Positions 1 to 7,258 of a stretch of 64,000 bases of DNA are shown here, in pieces. Below the pieces are notes generated by a model. That model saw nothing but the letters and a program-made list of their open reading frames with translations. It was not told the origin of the DNA and made no database searches. Each line of letters begins with the position of its first letter. Position 1 is the first letter of the stretch. The position numbers and the translations under genes were made by a program. This DNA is from Amia ocellicauda (lineage: Eukaryota > Chordata > Actinopteri > Amiiformes > Amiidae). The stretch is from NCBI RefSeq assembly GCF_036373705.1, contig NW_027102659.1, forward strand, positions 806,001 to 870,000, read 5' to 3'.

Positions 1-407
1 AATATACGCCCCAATTGGCCGCTGGTTTGAATGCTAATACCTGGTTTTGACACCTTGTACACTCTGTTTTTAATAGGGTTGTAATATAGCTTGATGTTGG
101 GGGTGCCTTCTGAGAACTGTTTATGCATCTCATCTAATATTTTATCCACATTGTCATAATAACCTCCTTGTATCGTGAATGTCCATTGACTCTTTTTAAC
201 ATCATCAAAAATGGCGAAGGTGGCATCCTTATCTTGTAAAACAGCCCAAGTGTAAGGATACTGTATTTCCGCCAACCCCACTTCCCACGACACCCTTAGA
301 TCTATAGATTTTCCAAATTGTACCGTGTAACTGGATATTTCATTTTTAGGGTATATATCGAGAGAGGCGTTACTGGGTAGAGTCACGTAGAAGCCTCCTG
401 ATTCCAT
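1..407 (-). pseudogene. Polinton minor capsid (penton-like) protein, copy A, N-terminal part
   Basis: Only the 5' part lies in the window. The likely start is the ATG at 407, giving MESGGFYVTLPSNASLDIYP, the usual opening of Polinton/adintovirus single-jelly-roll minor capsid proteins. An open stretch continues upstream of this Met into the integrase 3' end, but the family match begins here. By family knowledge the protein would form vertex capsomers with the major capsid protein. The complete version of the gene is best seen in copies B to D. Confidence 0.7.
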
Positions 408-453
408 CTTGAGAATCGAAAGTAATGCCCCCATCACACCCGCGGGCATGTTG

Positions 454-1563
454 TTATAAGGATTGAATATCGCAAACCTGTTGTTCCGGGACCCAACTAT
501 TGAACTTTTCAGGCCATCCAAGCCATTTCATCAACACATATTTTTTCCGGTTCTGGGTTTTTTCATCTAATATCTTTTCAACTCTGTATACACTGTCTTT
601 ACCCACAATAATTTTTTGTAACTTGGCTTCGTAAAACGTTCCTTCTATATCCTCCCCGTCATAGTCTTTTAACCGGTACACGGGGGGGTCTCTAGCCAAC
701 TGTTCGGTAACTGTAAAATATTCGTCAGAAAATGTTTGTTCATAACCTTTGGCAAAAGTACTCCTTAGCTTTGAAACGCGAACCACATCACCGATGTTGA
801 ACTTATAAGTAGTTTTTCCCTTCTTAATAAATGGTCCGTATAATTTTTTATAGACCTTAAAAGAATTACTTTGATCAACATCTATAGGCTTCATTTTAAT
901 ACTGGTGTGATACCCTTGGTTGTAAGCATCGATAAAATCTTGAACTTTATCAAAATACTTGAACGTGTTGACCGCTGTAAAATATCTCCATATTTTGGTC
1001 TTCATGGTGCGGTTAAACATCTCCACTACCGATGCCTTAAGCTCATTACCGGTGGTGAAATGATGTATTTTGTGTCTCTTCAGTAGATTCTGAAATTCTC
1101 TGGTGAGAAACTCTTTTCCTTTATCAGTCTGCAGTTTTTTAGGACATCGACCCTGGGACAATATATCCTCAAAGGCCCTTGTCACCGCCCGACCTGTTTT
1201 ATTATGTAGAATGCGAGCCCAGGCATATTTTGATAACACATCGATACACATCAACATCAATTTGTGACCATTGTTATGTTTTGATAAATTTGACATATCG
1301 ACTAGATCCATTTGCCATTGTGAGTCTATGTCAGTTGCATATACGCAGTTTCTTTTAAAGTTAATCCTGAGAGGTTTATGTAAGGTATAGGCGTCTTGTT
1401 CCCGTAACCATTCTGAAACAACCACATCATTAACCTTCACTCCGGCCTCAGCGAGTCCTCTTTGAAAACCCTTCTTACCCGCCAAACCCCCAATCTTGGC
1501 TGGGTTGTAGTATAGTTCCTGCATTTGGGGAGCTTGCCGAGTCATTCTGTCAAATAACCACAC
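454..1563 (-). CDS. INT: Polinton integrase with C-terminal chromodomain, copy A
   Basis: 369 aa, looks whole and is the best copy in the window. A retroviral-type integrase core gives the D-D-E triad: Asp86 in WQMDLVDM, Asp147 in QTDKGKEF and Glu181 in ASVVEMFN, with about 33 residues between the last two. An SH3-like segment (about 250-320, with KFNIGDVVRVSK) follows. A chromodomain (about 328-366) carries YRVEKIL, KKYVLMKWLGWP and NSWVPE. The role is to join element ends to target DNA in the nucleus, with a 6-bp staggered cut in this family. The chromodomain suggests reading of methylated histone tails, which is inferred. Its 3' end lies about 50 bp from the minor capsid start. A TATA-like box sits right at the 5' end, so Met7 or a later Met may be the real start. 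Confidence 0.92.
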   Translation of the reverse strand: MWLFDRMTRQAPQMQELYYNPAKIGGLAGKKGFQRGLAEAGVKVNDVVVSEWLREQDAYTLHKPLRINFKRNCVYATDIDSQWQMDLVDMSNLSKHNNGHKLMLMCIDVLSKYAWARILHNKTGRAVTRAFEDILSQGRCPKKLQTDKGKEFLTREFQNLLKRHKIHHFTTGNELKASVVEMFNRTMKTKIWRYFTAVNTFKYFDKVQDFIDAYNQGYHTSIKMKPIDVDQSNSFKVYKKLYGPFIKKGKTTYKFNIGDVVRVSKLRSTFAKGYEQTFSDEYFTVTEQLARDPPVYRLKDYDGEDIEGTFYEAKLQKIIVGKDSVYRVEKILDEKTQNRKKYVLMKWLGWPEKFNSWVPEQQVCDIQSL

Positions 1564-1584
1564 AGACCCACACTATGCGCAAAG

Positions 1585-1606
1585 TTTTTATACAAGGTTT
1601 TTTATT
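1585..1606 (-). promoter_or_regulatory. TATA-like box for integrase next to poly(A) signal of upstream gene, copy A
   Basis: Read on the minus strand, AATAAA (1606-1601) is followed within ten bases by GTATAAAAAC (about 1593-1584). The first would end the BH1-like transcript and the second would start the integrase transcript. The TATA box is only about 22-30 bp from the annotated integrase ATG, closer than a typical transcription start allows. The same block is present in copies B (about 19624-19645), C and D. Confidence 0.45.
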
Positions 1607-1717
1607 CAACTTCAGGAGAGCAGATACCCCTTTTTAGACATTTGAGAAAAGTATAACATACACAACAATTTTTTCTACGGTCCAGACAAAAAGAAATCAG
1701 ATGATTGGTTACTTGAT

Positions 1718-2116
1718 CTATATCAACAAATATACCTGTTTCTTTATCTTGTAGGCACACACCTCAGTTACATATGTAAATAAAACAACAATATGACCTA
1801 TTTTAAAAGTAAACAGAGGTGTATTAAACATGCTCAGTAAAAGGTCATACAGATGTTGATGAAATGGCCTAATATCATTCTTGGCCCCCTTGAGCGCTTC
1901 ATCCCAGTGTTCGTACCCCCCGGTCTTTGTTACAGCAGCCATTAACTTTTCCAGGTTTGAAAGTTGATCCTCATCGATGGTTAAATCTGTAGAGAAAAGG
2001 CTCGCGTTGGCTACTTTTCTGTCAAGCACATGGTGTAATAGCGCTCTCAGGTTAGCTGCAGAGTGTTGATGACAGAACCAGTTGCAGAAGCAGTCCAGAA
2101 CATTCCCCATGTTCAA
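1718..2116 (-). CDS. Small accessory ORF with Bcl-2 BH1-like stretch, copy A
   Basis: 132 aa, open. Near the C-terminus (about residues 98-121) the pattern FKIGHIVVLFTYVTEVCAY resembles the BH1 helix of Bcl-2 proteins, in which a conserved Gly is followed by R/H-I-V-x-L-F and a small-residue helix. Length and helical make-up also fit a compact viral Bcl-2-like fold, but no clear BH2 follows. The last codons run over a CAG|GTATAT donor-like sequence, so the reading frame may continue by splicing. If the match is real, the protein would block host apoptosis at the outer mitochondrial membrane, as adenovirus E1B-19K does. That function is inferred. It lies six bases downstream of the 282-aa gene on the same strand. 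Confidence 0.5.
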   Translation of the reverse strand: MNMGNVLDCFCNWFCHQHSAANLRALLHHVLDRKVANASLFSTDLTIDEDQLSNLEKLMAAVTKTGGYEHWDEALKGAKNDIRPFHQHLYDLLLSMFNTPLFTFKIGHIVVLFTYVTEVCAYKIKKQVYLLI

Positions 2117-2122
2117 AGTCCC

Positions 2123-2971
2123 TTAGTTCAGGTCAGAGTCTGAATCAGTGGCGTAGATGTCGAATTCTTCGTCGCTGCCCCCAGCTTTAACTTCTTTACG
2201 GAAGAAATAAGCTTTTAGCTTGCCAGCGGTTTTTCTACTCGGCTCATCCAGGTCATTGAGCAGCTGCCCAAGTTTCTCTATTATAAACGGCTCCTTTTTC
2301 AGCTCCAGCAAAATCTCATCTATGATTTTCTGGACTTGTCCCGCAGTGACATGTATGTGGGAGTAAGACAGCGCCTTGATTAGTGCCGGTTTCAGCCACG
2401 GTTTGTTCAGTCTTCTGTAAAACACGTTGAAATAGAACAGGAAATAGTAACGGTCTGGTTCAAACAAACAACTGTGTCTCAACTGACTGGGGTGATTCAC
2501 TTCACACCCCCGACAGACTTCTTTCAGAGCTTGGTCGATGAGAGCACTCAGAATATACACCAGGGTGCTTTTAACCACTCTGCTTACTTGGTCACATACC
2601 CCGGGCATAAATCCTGCGTCTTCATCACGCCCCCGGGACAGTCCGATGCTCATTGGGTCGCCTGGTGGTTTGTGGGGTGTTTCTCCATCCATTGGACTGA
2701 CCCCCTGCTGAGACGCACAGACGGTAGACAATTCGGCAAAATCGAGGACCTCCATGAGCTCCAGAGGCTGGGGATCCCCGAGACTCATTTGGACATCCAT
2801 CGCACCGCATGTTGTTTCGTCCTGAGGGACCGGGGTCTGAGGTCTTGGAGAGTAACCGCAGTCAAAGGGTTCCAGAGTGTATACAAAATCTGGGGAATAG
2901 AACCAGGGGTGATCCCGGGTTTGAAGAGGCCTGTAGAGCCTGTCGACGTCCGCAGCTTTCAGGTAAGACAT
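2123..2971 (-). CDS. 282-aa accessory protein with Cys/His cluster, copy A
   Basis: Open, 282 aa. The N-terminal third (about 1-120) is Pro/Asp/Glu-rich and looks disordered. The centre holds CRGCEVNHPSQLRHSC (about residues 163-178), spacing C-x2-C-x3-H-x5-H-x-C, a candidate zinc site. It is followed by an aromatic segment (RYYFLFYFNVFYRRL) and a helical C-terminal third ending in an acidic tail (DEEFDIYATDSDSDLN). No enzyme motif is visible. The layout of acidic region plus metal knuckle suggests a regulatory early protein, but that is inference. A CRE-like TACGTCA and a TATA-like box lie just upstream. Confidence 0.6.
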   Translation of the reverse strand: MSYLKAADVDRLYRPLQTRDHPWFYSPDFVYTLEPFDCGYSPRPQTPVPQDETTCGAMDVQMSLGDPQPLELMEVLDFAELSTVCASQQGVSPMDGETPHKPPGDPMSIGLSRGRDEDAGFMPGVCDQVSRVVKSTLVYILSALIDQALKEVCRGCEVNHPSQLRHSCLFEPDRYYFLFYFNVFYRRLNKPWLKPALIKALSYSHIHVTAGQVQKIIDEILLELKKEPFIIEKLGQLLNDLDEPSRKTAGKLKAYFFRKEVKAGGSDEEFDIYATDSDSDLN

Positions 2972-3005
2972 TCTCTTTAATTTTCAACCATGATTGAATT
3001 GTTGC

Positions 3006-3036
3006 GCCTTTTATCCTATCTCTTCACTACGTCACG
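3006..3036 (-). promoter_or_regulatory. Promoter-like block upstream of the 282-aa gene, copy A
   Basis: On the minus strand TGACGTAG (3034-3027) is followed by GGATAAAAGG (about 3018-3008), some 35-45 bp before the ATG at 2971. This is a CRE/ATF-like site next to a TATA-like box. The same block is found before the gene in copies B, C and D (for example about 21068 and 37658). The CRE-like core is the same one repeated three times in each TIR. Confidence 0.4.
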
Positions 3037-3049
3037 ACACACCGCCCTC

Positions 3050-3760
3050 TTAGAAGAGAGTAGCCCCTGAGCCGTCAGACCCCCCTCCAAAACCCCACAC
3101 GTCGTCTGTTTTATCATCGTCGTCGTCATTGAAGGGGGATATATAATCCATAATCCAGCATTTTCTCCTTCTAACCAAATCCAGTTGCGAACATTTGGTC
3201 AAGATGTCAAAACCATCATTTATACAGTTTATGACCTCTTTCAAGAACGGCCAGTCCACGGCGTCAAACATAATTTCAGTAACCTGTTTTTCTGGATCCT
3301 CCACACCCCCTTCAATAGGGTTTGTAATCAGGGTACTGCTAAACAAAACCTTACGATCTGTAGTTAGAGATAGACTCTTCACCACTCTACCGTAGTTCTG
3401 CAAGCTTTCCCATTCACACCTTTCAAAACCCTGAGTCGGAGACTCCATTTCGCATTCTCTTGGACCCTCTTGCAAGCCTTCTAGAGTCTTATCCACAAGC
3501 CCCAGATCTCTCCAGGCCATCACCTTCAACCAGTCCTCATAAGAGTATTCAATTACCGTCTCAAAAGGTTCCAACGTACCCTCCTTCTCTCCCAAAGCAA
3601 AAAGCTCCACTCCAACATAGCTGGGATACCTTTTAAAGCGGTAACCCCGTCGAGCCCCCCAGAACAACACCCAGGAGCGTTCAATCTTCAAAATGGTGAT
3701 TACAGGAACCCTTGCCCGGGATTGTTTCTTGCGGGGTTTCATGTTGATGTCGCTGGACAT
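3050..3760 (-). CDS. 236-aa accessory protein of unknown function, copy A
   Basis: Open, 236 aa, not recognised. The N-terminus is very basic (MKPRKKQSRAR). It is followed by a mixed alpha/beta-looking part with many aromatics (SWVLFWGARRGYRFKRYPSY, about residues 29-48; EYSYEDWLKVMAW, about 73-85). The C-terminus is acidic then glycine-rich (NDDDDDKTDDVWGFGGGSDG). The shape could suit nucleic-acid binding, but no named domain is visible. It is the outermost gene of the right arm, with a TATA-like TATTTAAG on the minus strand at about 3828-3835, roughly 70 bp before the ATG. This is the most complete of the four copies. Confidence 0.55.
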   Translation of the reverse strand: MSSDINMKPRKKQSRARVPVITILKIERSWVLFWGARRGYRFKRYPSYVGVELFALGEKEGTLEPFETVIEYSYEDWLKVMAWRDLGLVDKTLEGLQEGPRECEMESPTQGFERCEWESLQNYGRVVKSLSLTTDRKVLFSSTLITNPIEGGVEDPEKQVTEIMFDAVDWPFLKEVINCINDGFDILTKCSQLDLVRRRKCWIMDYISPFNDDDDDKTDDVWGFGGGSDGSGATLF

Positions 3761-3877
3761 GTTGAAGAAGCGGGATGTTTCTGATGCTGAGAATTAAAGA
3801 GGTATTGCCTAAAAGCAGCGCGGGTTCTTAAATAGAGAGGAGAGTTTCGGGGCGTTGCCTTCAGAGGGGTGGGGGTA

Positions 3878-4062
3878 TTTATGGGTGGCCTTGATGTTCA
3901 GGGTTTTATGGGTGTACACTTTCTGACGGATATGACGTAGGAATAATTAAGGAAATAACTCTACCTAAAATCACGCCCCCCAATTATGACGTAGGAATAT
4001 TAATAAGCTTAGGGCATACGTCATAACAAATAGGCCGCGCCCAAAAAACCCTACTATCTACT
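3878..4062. repeat. Right terminal inverted repeat, copy A
   Basis: About 185 bp, the reverse complement of 5808-5992 with only a few differences. The end reads CCCTACTATCTACT, so the element terminus is 5'-AG...CT-3' as usual for Polintons. It contains three TACGTCA/TGACGTA cores and GC-rich GGGCGCGGCC. Confidence 0.95.
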
Positions 4063-4068
4063 CTTATG
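4063..4068. repeat. Target duplication hexamer CTTATG at right end of copy A
   Basis: Directly follows the right terminus. It matches the hexamer at B (5802-5807, 21822-21827) and D (41016-41021, 57203-57208). The left partner of copy A is outside the window. Confidence 0.85.
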
Positions 4069-4119
4069 TAGTTGAAGGCGCAGTATAGCTCTGATAGTCT
4101 GGTGGTCTTTTAATTAAAA

Positions 4120-4180
4120 TCTGATGATGATGATGATGATGATGATATTGTTGTTGTTGTTGTTGTTGTTCTTGTTGTCG
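4120..4180. repeat. GAT/GTT compound microsatellite
   Basis: (GAT)n passes into (GTT)n and then TTGTCGTCG. It occupies the same place in every host unit, after TTTTAATTAAAATCTG. Confidence 0.9.
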
Positions 4181-4535
4181 TCGTAGTCGCCGTCATTATT
4201 ATTGTTAAAGTAAAGCAGTAGTTAGATTTGTTGCTACCGTAAGGTGTAGAAGGCACAATAGCTCTGTGATTGTCTGATGGTGGCACAAGACGAGCAGCAA
4301 CTGTTTGAACAAGCCATTGAGCATCACCTTGTTGGGAAAAGTGTAAGTCTTGTCATAGCTCAGGGCGTTCTTCCTTTGAAAGAGTTTCCAAAGTGTCCTG
4401 ATGTGCCCTTGAGCAATGCAAAATAGGTCAGTGAAAATAGAAACCTTTATCTCACAGGCTGGCCCACGGGAAACGCCTGTGTGCGTTTTACCAGCCGGCT
4501 TCGATGGGAGCCATTCGAAACACCAGGACGGGTCG

Positions 4536-4608
4536 GTTTCCGTAGTGTAGTGGCTATCACGTTCGCCTCACACGCGAAAGGTCCCCGGTTCGAAACCGGG
4601 CGGAAACA
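4536..4608 (+). tRNA. tRNA-Val-CAC: tRNA-Val(CAC)
   Basis: 73 nt. Acceptor arms GTTTCCG/CGGAAAC pair, the anticodon loop is CTCACAC (anticodon CAC, about 4569-4571), and the T-arm CCCCGGTTCGAAACCGGG pairs. The A box TAGTGTAGTGG and B box GGTTCGAAACC are intact. The sequence is nearly identical to canonical vertebrate tRNA-Val; one D-loop base differs (GGCT for GGTT). No intron. A TTTT run lies about 70 nt downstream (TCGTTTTCTC), rather far for a pol III stop. Confidence 0.93.
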
Positions 4609-5071
4609 ACCCGCGGTGCATGCGTGCCAGTGCTGTGTTACCCGTCCCCATCTCTCTGCCCCGAGGCTGGCCGTCGTTTTCTCTTGCTCGGAGTGGCAAG
4701 AAATCCTGACCTTGAGAACAAACGATCGCAGAAGGGTAGCTTTGCGAGGCGCTGGAACTGACACTTTTAAAATCGATACATGTTGTTGCTGTTACAATAC
4801 GACCGTAGCAGGATCGGCGACATTGCTGTTACTCTTATGTAGTTGAAGGCGCAGTATAGCTCTGATAGTCTGGTGGTGACGGAAGACCACCAGCCGTTTG
4901 AACAAGCCATTCAGCATCACCTTGTTGGGCTAAGTGCAGGCACTGTCTGAGCGCAGGGCGTCCTGCCTTTGAAAGAGTTATCGAAGTGTCCCGAAATCGG
5001 TGCACTCAGAGCGTCCGTCCGTCGACAGGTTGAAATTGTTAACGCTCGTGTAGCCACTTTTAATTAAAATC

Positions 5072-5155
5072 TAATGATAATGATGATGATGATGATGATG
5101 TTGTTGTTCTTGTTGATGTTGTTGTTGTTCTTGTTGTTCTTGTTGTCGTCGTAGT
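5072..5155. repeat. GAT/GTT compound microsatellite
   Basis: (GAT)n then mixed TTG/TTC triplets, ending in GTCGTCGTAGTCGCCGTC. It is the longest of the segment-1 tracts. Confidence 0.9.
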
Positions 5156-5503
5156 CGCCGTCATTATTATTGTTAAAGTAAAGCAGTAGTTAGATTTGTT
5201 GCTACCGTAAGGTGTAGAAGGCACAATAGCTCTGTGATTGTCTGATGGTGGCACAAGACGAGCAGCAGCTGTTTGAACAAGCCATTGAGCATCACCTTGT
5301 TGGGGTAAGTGTAAGTCTTGTCATAGCTCAGGACGTTCTTCCTTTGAAAGAGTTTCCAAAGTGTCCTGATGTGCCCTTGAGCAATGCAAAATAGGTCAGT
5401 GAAAATAGAAACCTTTATCTCACAGGCTGGCCCACGGGAAACGCCTGTGCACGTTTTACCTGCCGGCTTCGATGGGAGCCATTCGAAACACCAGGACGGG
5501 TTG

Positions 5504-5576
5504 GTTTCTGTAGTTTAGTGGCTATCACGTTTGCCTCACACGCGAAAGGTCCCTGGTTTGAAACCGGGCGGAAACA
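5504..5576 (+). pseudogene. tRNA-Val(CAC) relic
   Basis: Same 73-nt frame as the neighbour at 4536 but with several changes: GTTTCTG acceptor arm, TTTAG in the D region, TTTGC anticodon stem, and B box GGTTTGAAACC. The anticodon loop still reads CTCACAC. A weakened B box suggests poor pol III activity. It lies 226 bp before the copy B insertion point. Confidence 0.8.
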
Positions 5577-5801
5577 ACCCGCGGTGCACGCGTGCCAGTG
5601 CCGTGTTACCTGTCCCCATCTCTCTGCCCCAAGGCTGGATGTCGTTTTCTCTTCCTCGGAGTGGCAAGAAATCCTGACCTTGAGAACAAACGATCACAGA
5701 AGGGTAGCTTTGCGAGGCGCAGGAACTGACACTTTTAAAATCGATACATGTTGTTGCTGTTACAATACGACCGTAGCAGGATCGGCGACATTGCTGTTAC
5801 T

Positions 5802-5807
5802 CTTATG
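5802..5807. repeat. Target site duplication of copy B, left
   Basis: CTTATG directly before AGTAGATAGTAGG. The partner is 21822-21827. Confidence 0.92.
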
Positions 5808-5992
5808 AGTAGATAGTAGGGTTTTTTGGGCGCGGCCTATTTTGTTATGACGTATGCCCTAAGCTTATTAATATTCCTACGTCATAATTGGGGGGCGTGA
5901 TTTTAGGTAGAGTTATATCCTTAATTATTCCTACGTCATATCCGTCAGAAAGTGTACACCCATAAAACCCTGAACAACAAGGCCGCCCATAA
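5808..5992. repeat. Left terminal inverted repeat, copy B
   Basis: Begins AGTAGATAGTAGGG and matches 21821-21637 reversed. CRE-like cores lie at 5848-5854 (TGACGTA), 5878-5884 and 5932-5938 (TACGTCA). GC-rich GGGCGCGGCC and GGGGGGCGTG could be Sp/KLF-type sites, by resemblance only. Confidence 0.95.
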
Positions 5993-6110
5993 CCTGTTGT
6001 TCTTGTTGTTCTTGTTGGTCAACTGTAGAGTGTGAATGGGTCGGCTCTTCCTGTAGTGGTTGGGGGTCTTTTTTAAATATACATGTAATGGTTTAGTAAA
6101 TCTAAACCGT

Positions 6111-6352
6111 TATAAGATCAACAAGTTCTGTTGTCTGTAATGGTCCCAGGTCTTAACAATGCCAGTTTTGAATAGTGCGTTTATCATATTCACACTGTCT
6201 CTGTCTGTCTCTCTCTCTATCTCGCCCAATCATTTTATAAGATTAACAAGTTCTGTTGTCTGTTATGATCCCAGGTCCTATCAATGCCTGTTTTGCATAG
6301 GGTATTTATGTTATCCACACTGTATCTGGCTCTGTCTCTCCCCTCAAATTTA
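6111..6352. repeat. Tandem pair of about 125-bp repeats, copy B
   Basis: Both units read TATAAGAT(C/T)AACAAGTTCTG, then a CCCAGGTC block, AACAATGCC-like and CACACTGT blocks, then a CT-rich tail. The same pair is found in copy D at about 41324-41565. Confidence 0.8.
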
Positions 6353-7185
6353 ATTAAAAATAAAATTAAAAAAGAGGGTGTGTGTGTGGGTGTTTGTGTG
6401 TATAGGTTAATTGTTTTTGTAAAAAAAAAAAAAAAAAGCTGTGGTTATATTTTATCTCTCACATAATGTGTTCAGTCGTTTTACTTAAATACATTCTAGG
6501 GTCTTAAAGCTCATAAGAGTTAGACTTAAGATAAGGATATGCTTTTAAGGTATTTTAGCAGTCTCAATCCCTGATGATAAGGAATCGTTTAAAAAATAAA
6601 AACAACTGATCACTCAATGCTAAATAGATCACAACACTCAAGGCTAAATCACTCACACCATGGGGGGCGGGGGTGGGCTCAGACAACAGTAGGTATGGCG
6701 TGTGGTATCAAAACATTCAGAATACTTTTAACCTATATAATTCATAAGCTTTGTAAAGTAAACCCAAATATCTCTTTTGCGGGGATAAACTCTGTTCTGA
6801 GTAGTTTGTGACTTGTTTAATACCAAACAAAGCATCGCTATTAAAAAAAAAAAAAAAAAATCACTGTAAAAGCGCTAGTTATTTTAGATCTTTATGGTTA
6901 TTTTCTTGGCTCAGGTTGTTTTTTAGCGCTTATAAAGGCCTAAAATATTCTTAGTGGTTGTTGACTATAGGTCTTGATGCTTAAAAATGTTTTTTTGAGA
7001 GACCAAAAGGTTCTAATAAAAGTTTAGAGTAGAGAGGAGAGAGATCGTCTCCATCTTGGTTTCTATTTGAAATTTGATGCAGTGTCATTTTATTGGTTGG
7101 TTTTGATATGTTAATTGGTAACAGGGCGGCACAAAGGCCAGACCAGAACAATGCCTTACAAGAAGATCCGGCATGTGGACATCAG

Positions 7186-7193
7186 TATAAGTA
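7186..7193 (+). promoter_or_regulatory. TATA-like box of left-arm spliced gene, copy B
   Basis: TATAAGTA, about 70 bp before the first exon's start position. An initiator-like CTTCAGCTCGACAGACTC follows about 20 bp downstream. It is kept in D (42396) and E (59352). Confidence 0.45.
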
Positions 7194-7258
7194 TGAAGGT
7201 CTGGTCTTCAGCTCGACAGACTCATACTGACCTTTCGATTTAAGACTAAAGATCAACA

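Larger units (their letters stand above)
1..4062. mobile_element. Polinton copy A, right arm (cut by window start)
   Basis: Family Polinton/Maverick. The visible part runs from inside the minor capsid gene to the right terminus, which ends in ...TACTATCTACT at 4062 and is followed by CTTATG (4063-4068), the same hexamer that flanks copies B and D. Parts in order: minor capsid (partial), integrase, BH1-like ORF, Cys/His 282-aa ORF, 236-aa ORF, right TIR. This arm looks largely whole; its four complete right-arm ORFs are all open. It lacks differences that B and D share, so it is a separate sub-lineage. Young by its closeness to the other copies. Confidence 0.93.
4063..5807. repeat. Host tRNA-Val tandem array, segment 1
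   Basis: Host DNA between copies A and B: two units of about 968 bp (the tRNAs at 4536 and 5504 are 968 apart). Each unit holds the tRNA, an AT-poor flank, the sequence TTACTCTTATGTAGTTGAAG, a GAT/GTT microsatellite, and two diverged copies of an about 100-bp module containing TTTGAACAAGCCATT. The first module copy after A is shortened. An unoccupied CTTATG target is seen at 4834-4839. No protein gene is seen; short ORFs over the tRNAs are chance. Confidence 0.85.
5993..7258. other. Left-arm non-coding leader, copy B
   Basis: No convincing gene. It holds a TTGTTC-rich tract (5995-6017), a tandem pair of about 125-bp repeats (6111-6235 and 6236-6352, both with AACAAGTTCTGTTGTCTGT), CT- and GT-rich runs, and two poly(A) tracts (about 6421-6437 and 6843-6860). 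An AT-rich stretch then leads to a TATA-like box at 7186. It probably serves as promoter and leader for the spliced gene that follows. Confidence 0.6.

Noticed and set aside
454-1563. Retrovirus or LTR retrotransposon based on the integrase
   Set aside because: There is no reverse transcriptase, gag or LTR. Polymerase B, packaging ATPase, adenain-type protease and capsid genes with TIRs define a Polinton.
2474-2980. 168-aa ORF on + opposite the 282-aa gene, open in all four copies
   Set aside because: It is antisense to a better-supported gene. The copies are so alike that shared openness is not independent evidence, and the composition mirrors the sense codons.
4120-4180. CRISPR-like array from the repeated triplets
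   Set aside because: Plain microsatellite in eukaryotic DNA; no spacer structure.
4447-4846. Open frames of 60-120 aa over the tRNA-Val units
   Set aside because: They run across tRNA genes and non-coding flanks, have no conserved start and vary freely between units.
5060-5254. Thr/Ser-rich ORF on - over the GAT/GTT tract
   Set aside because: Translation of a microsatellite, not a gene.
4063-5807. Host units as a tRNA-derived SINE family
   Set aside because: Units are head to tail at a regular spacing, have no poly(A) or short-repeat tail with target duplications, and the tRNA parts are nearly canonical. A tandem gene array fits better, though not with certainty.
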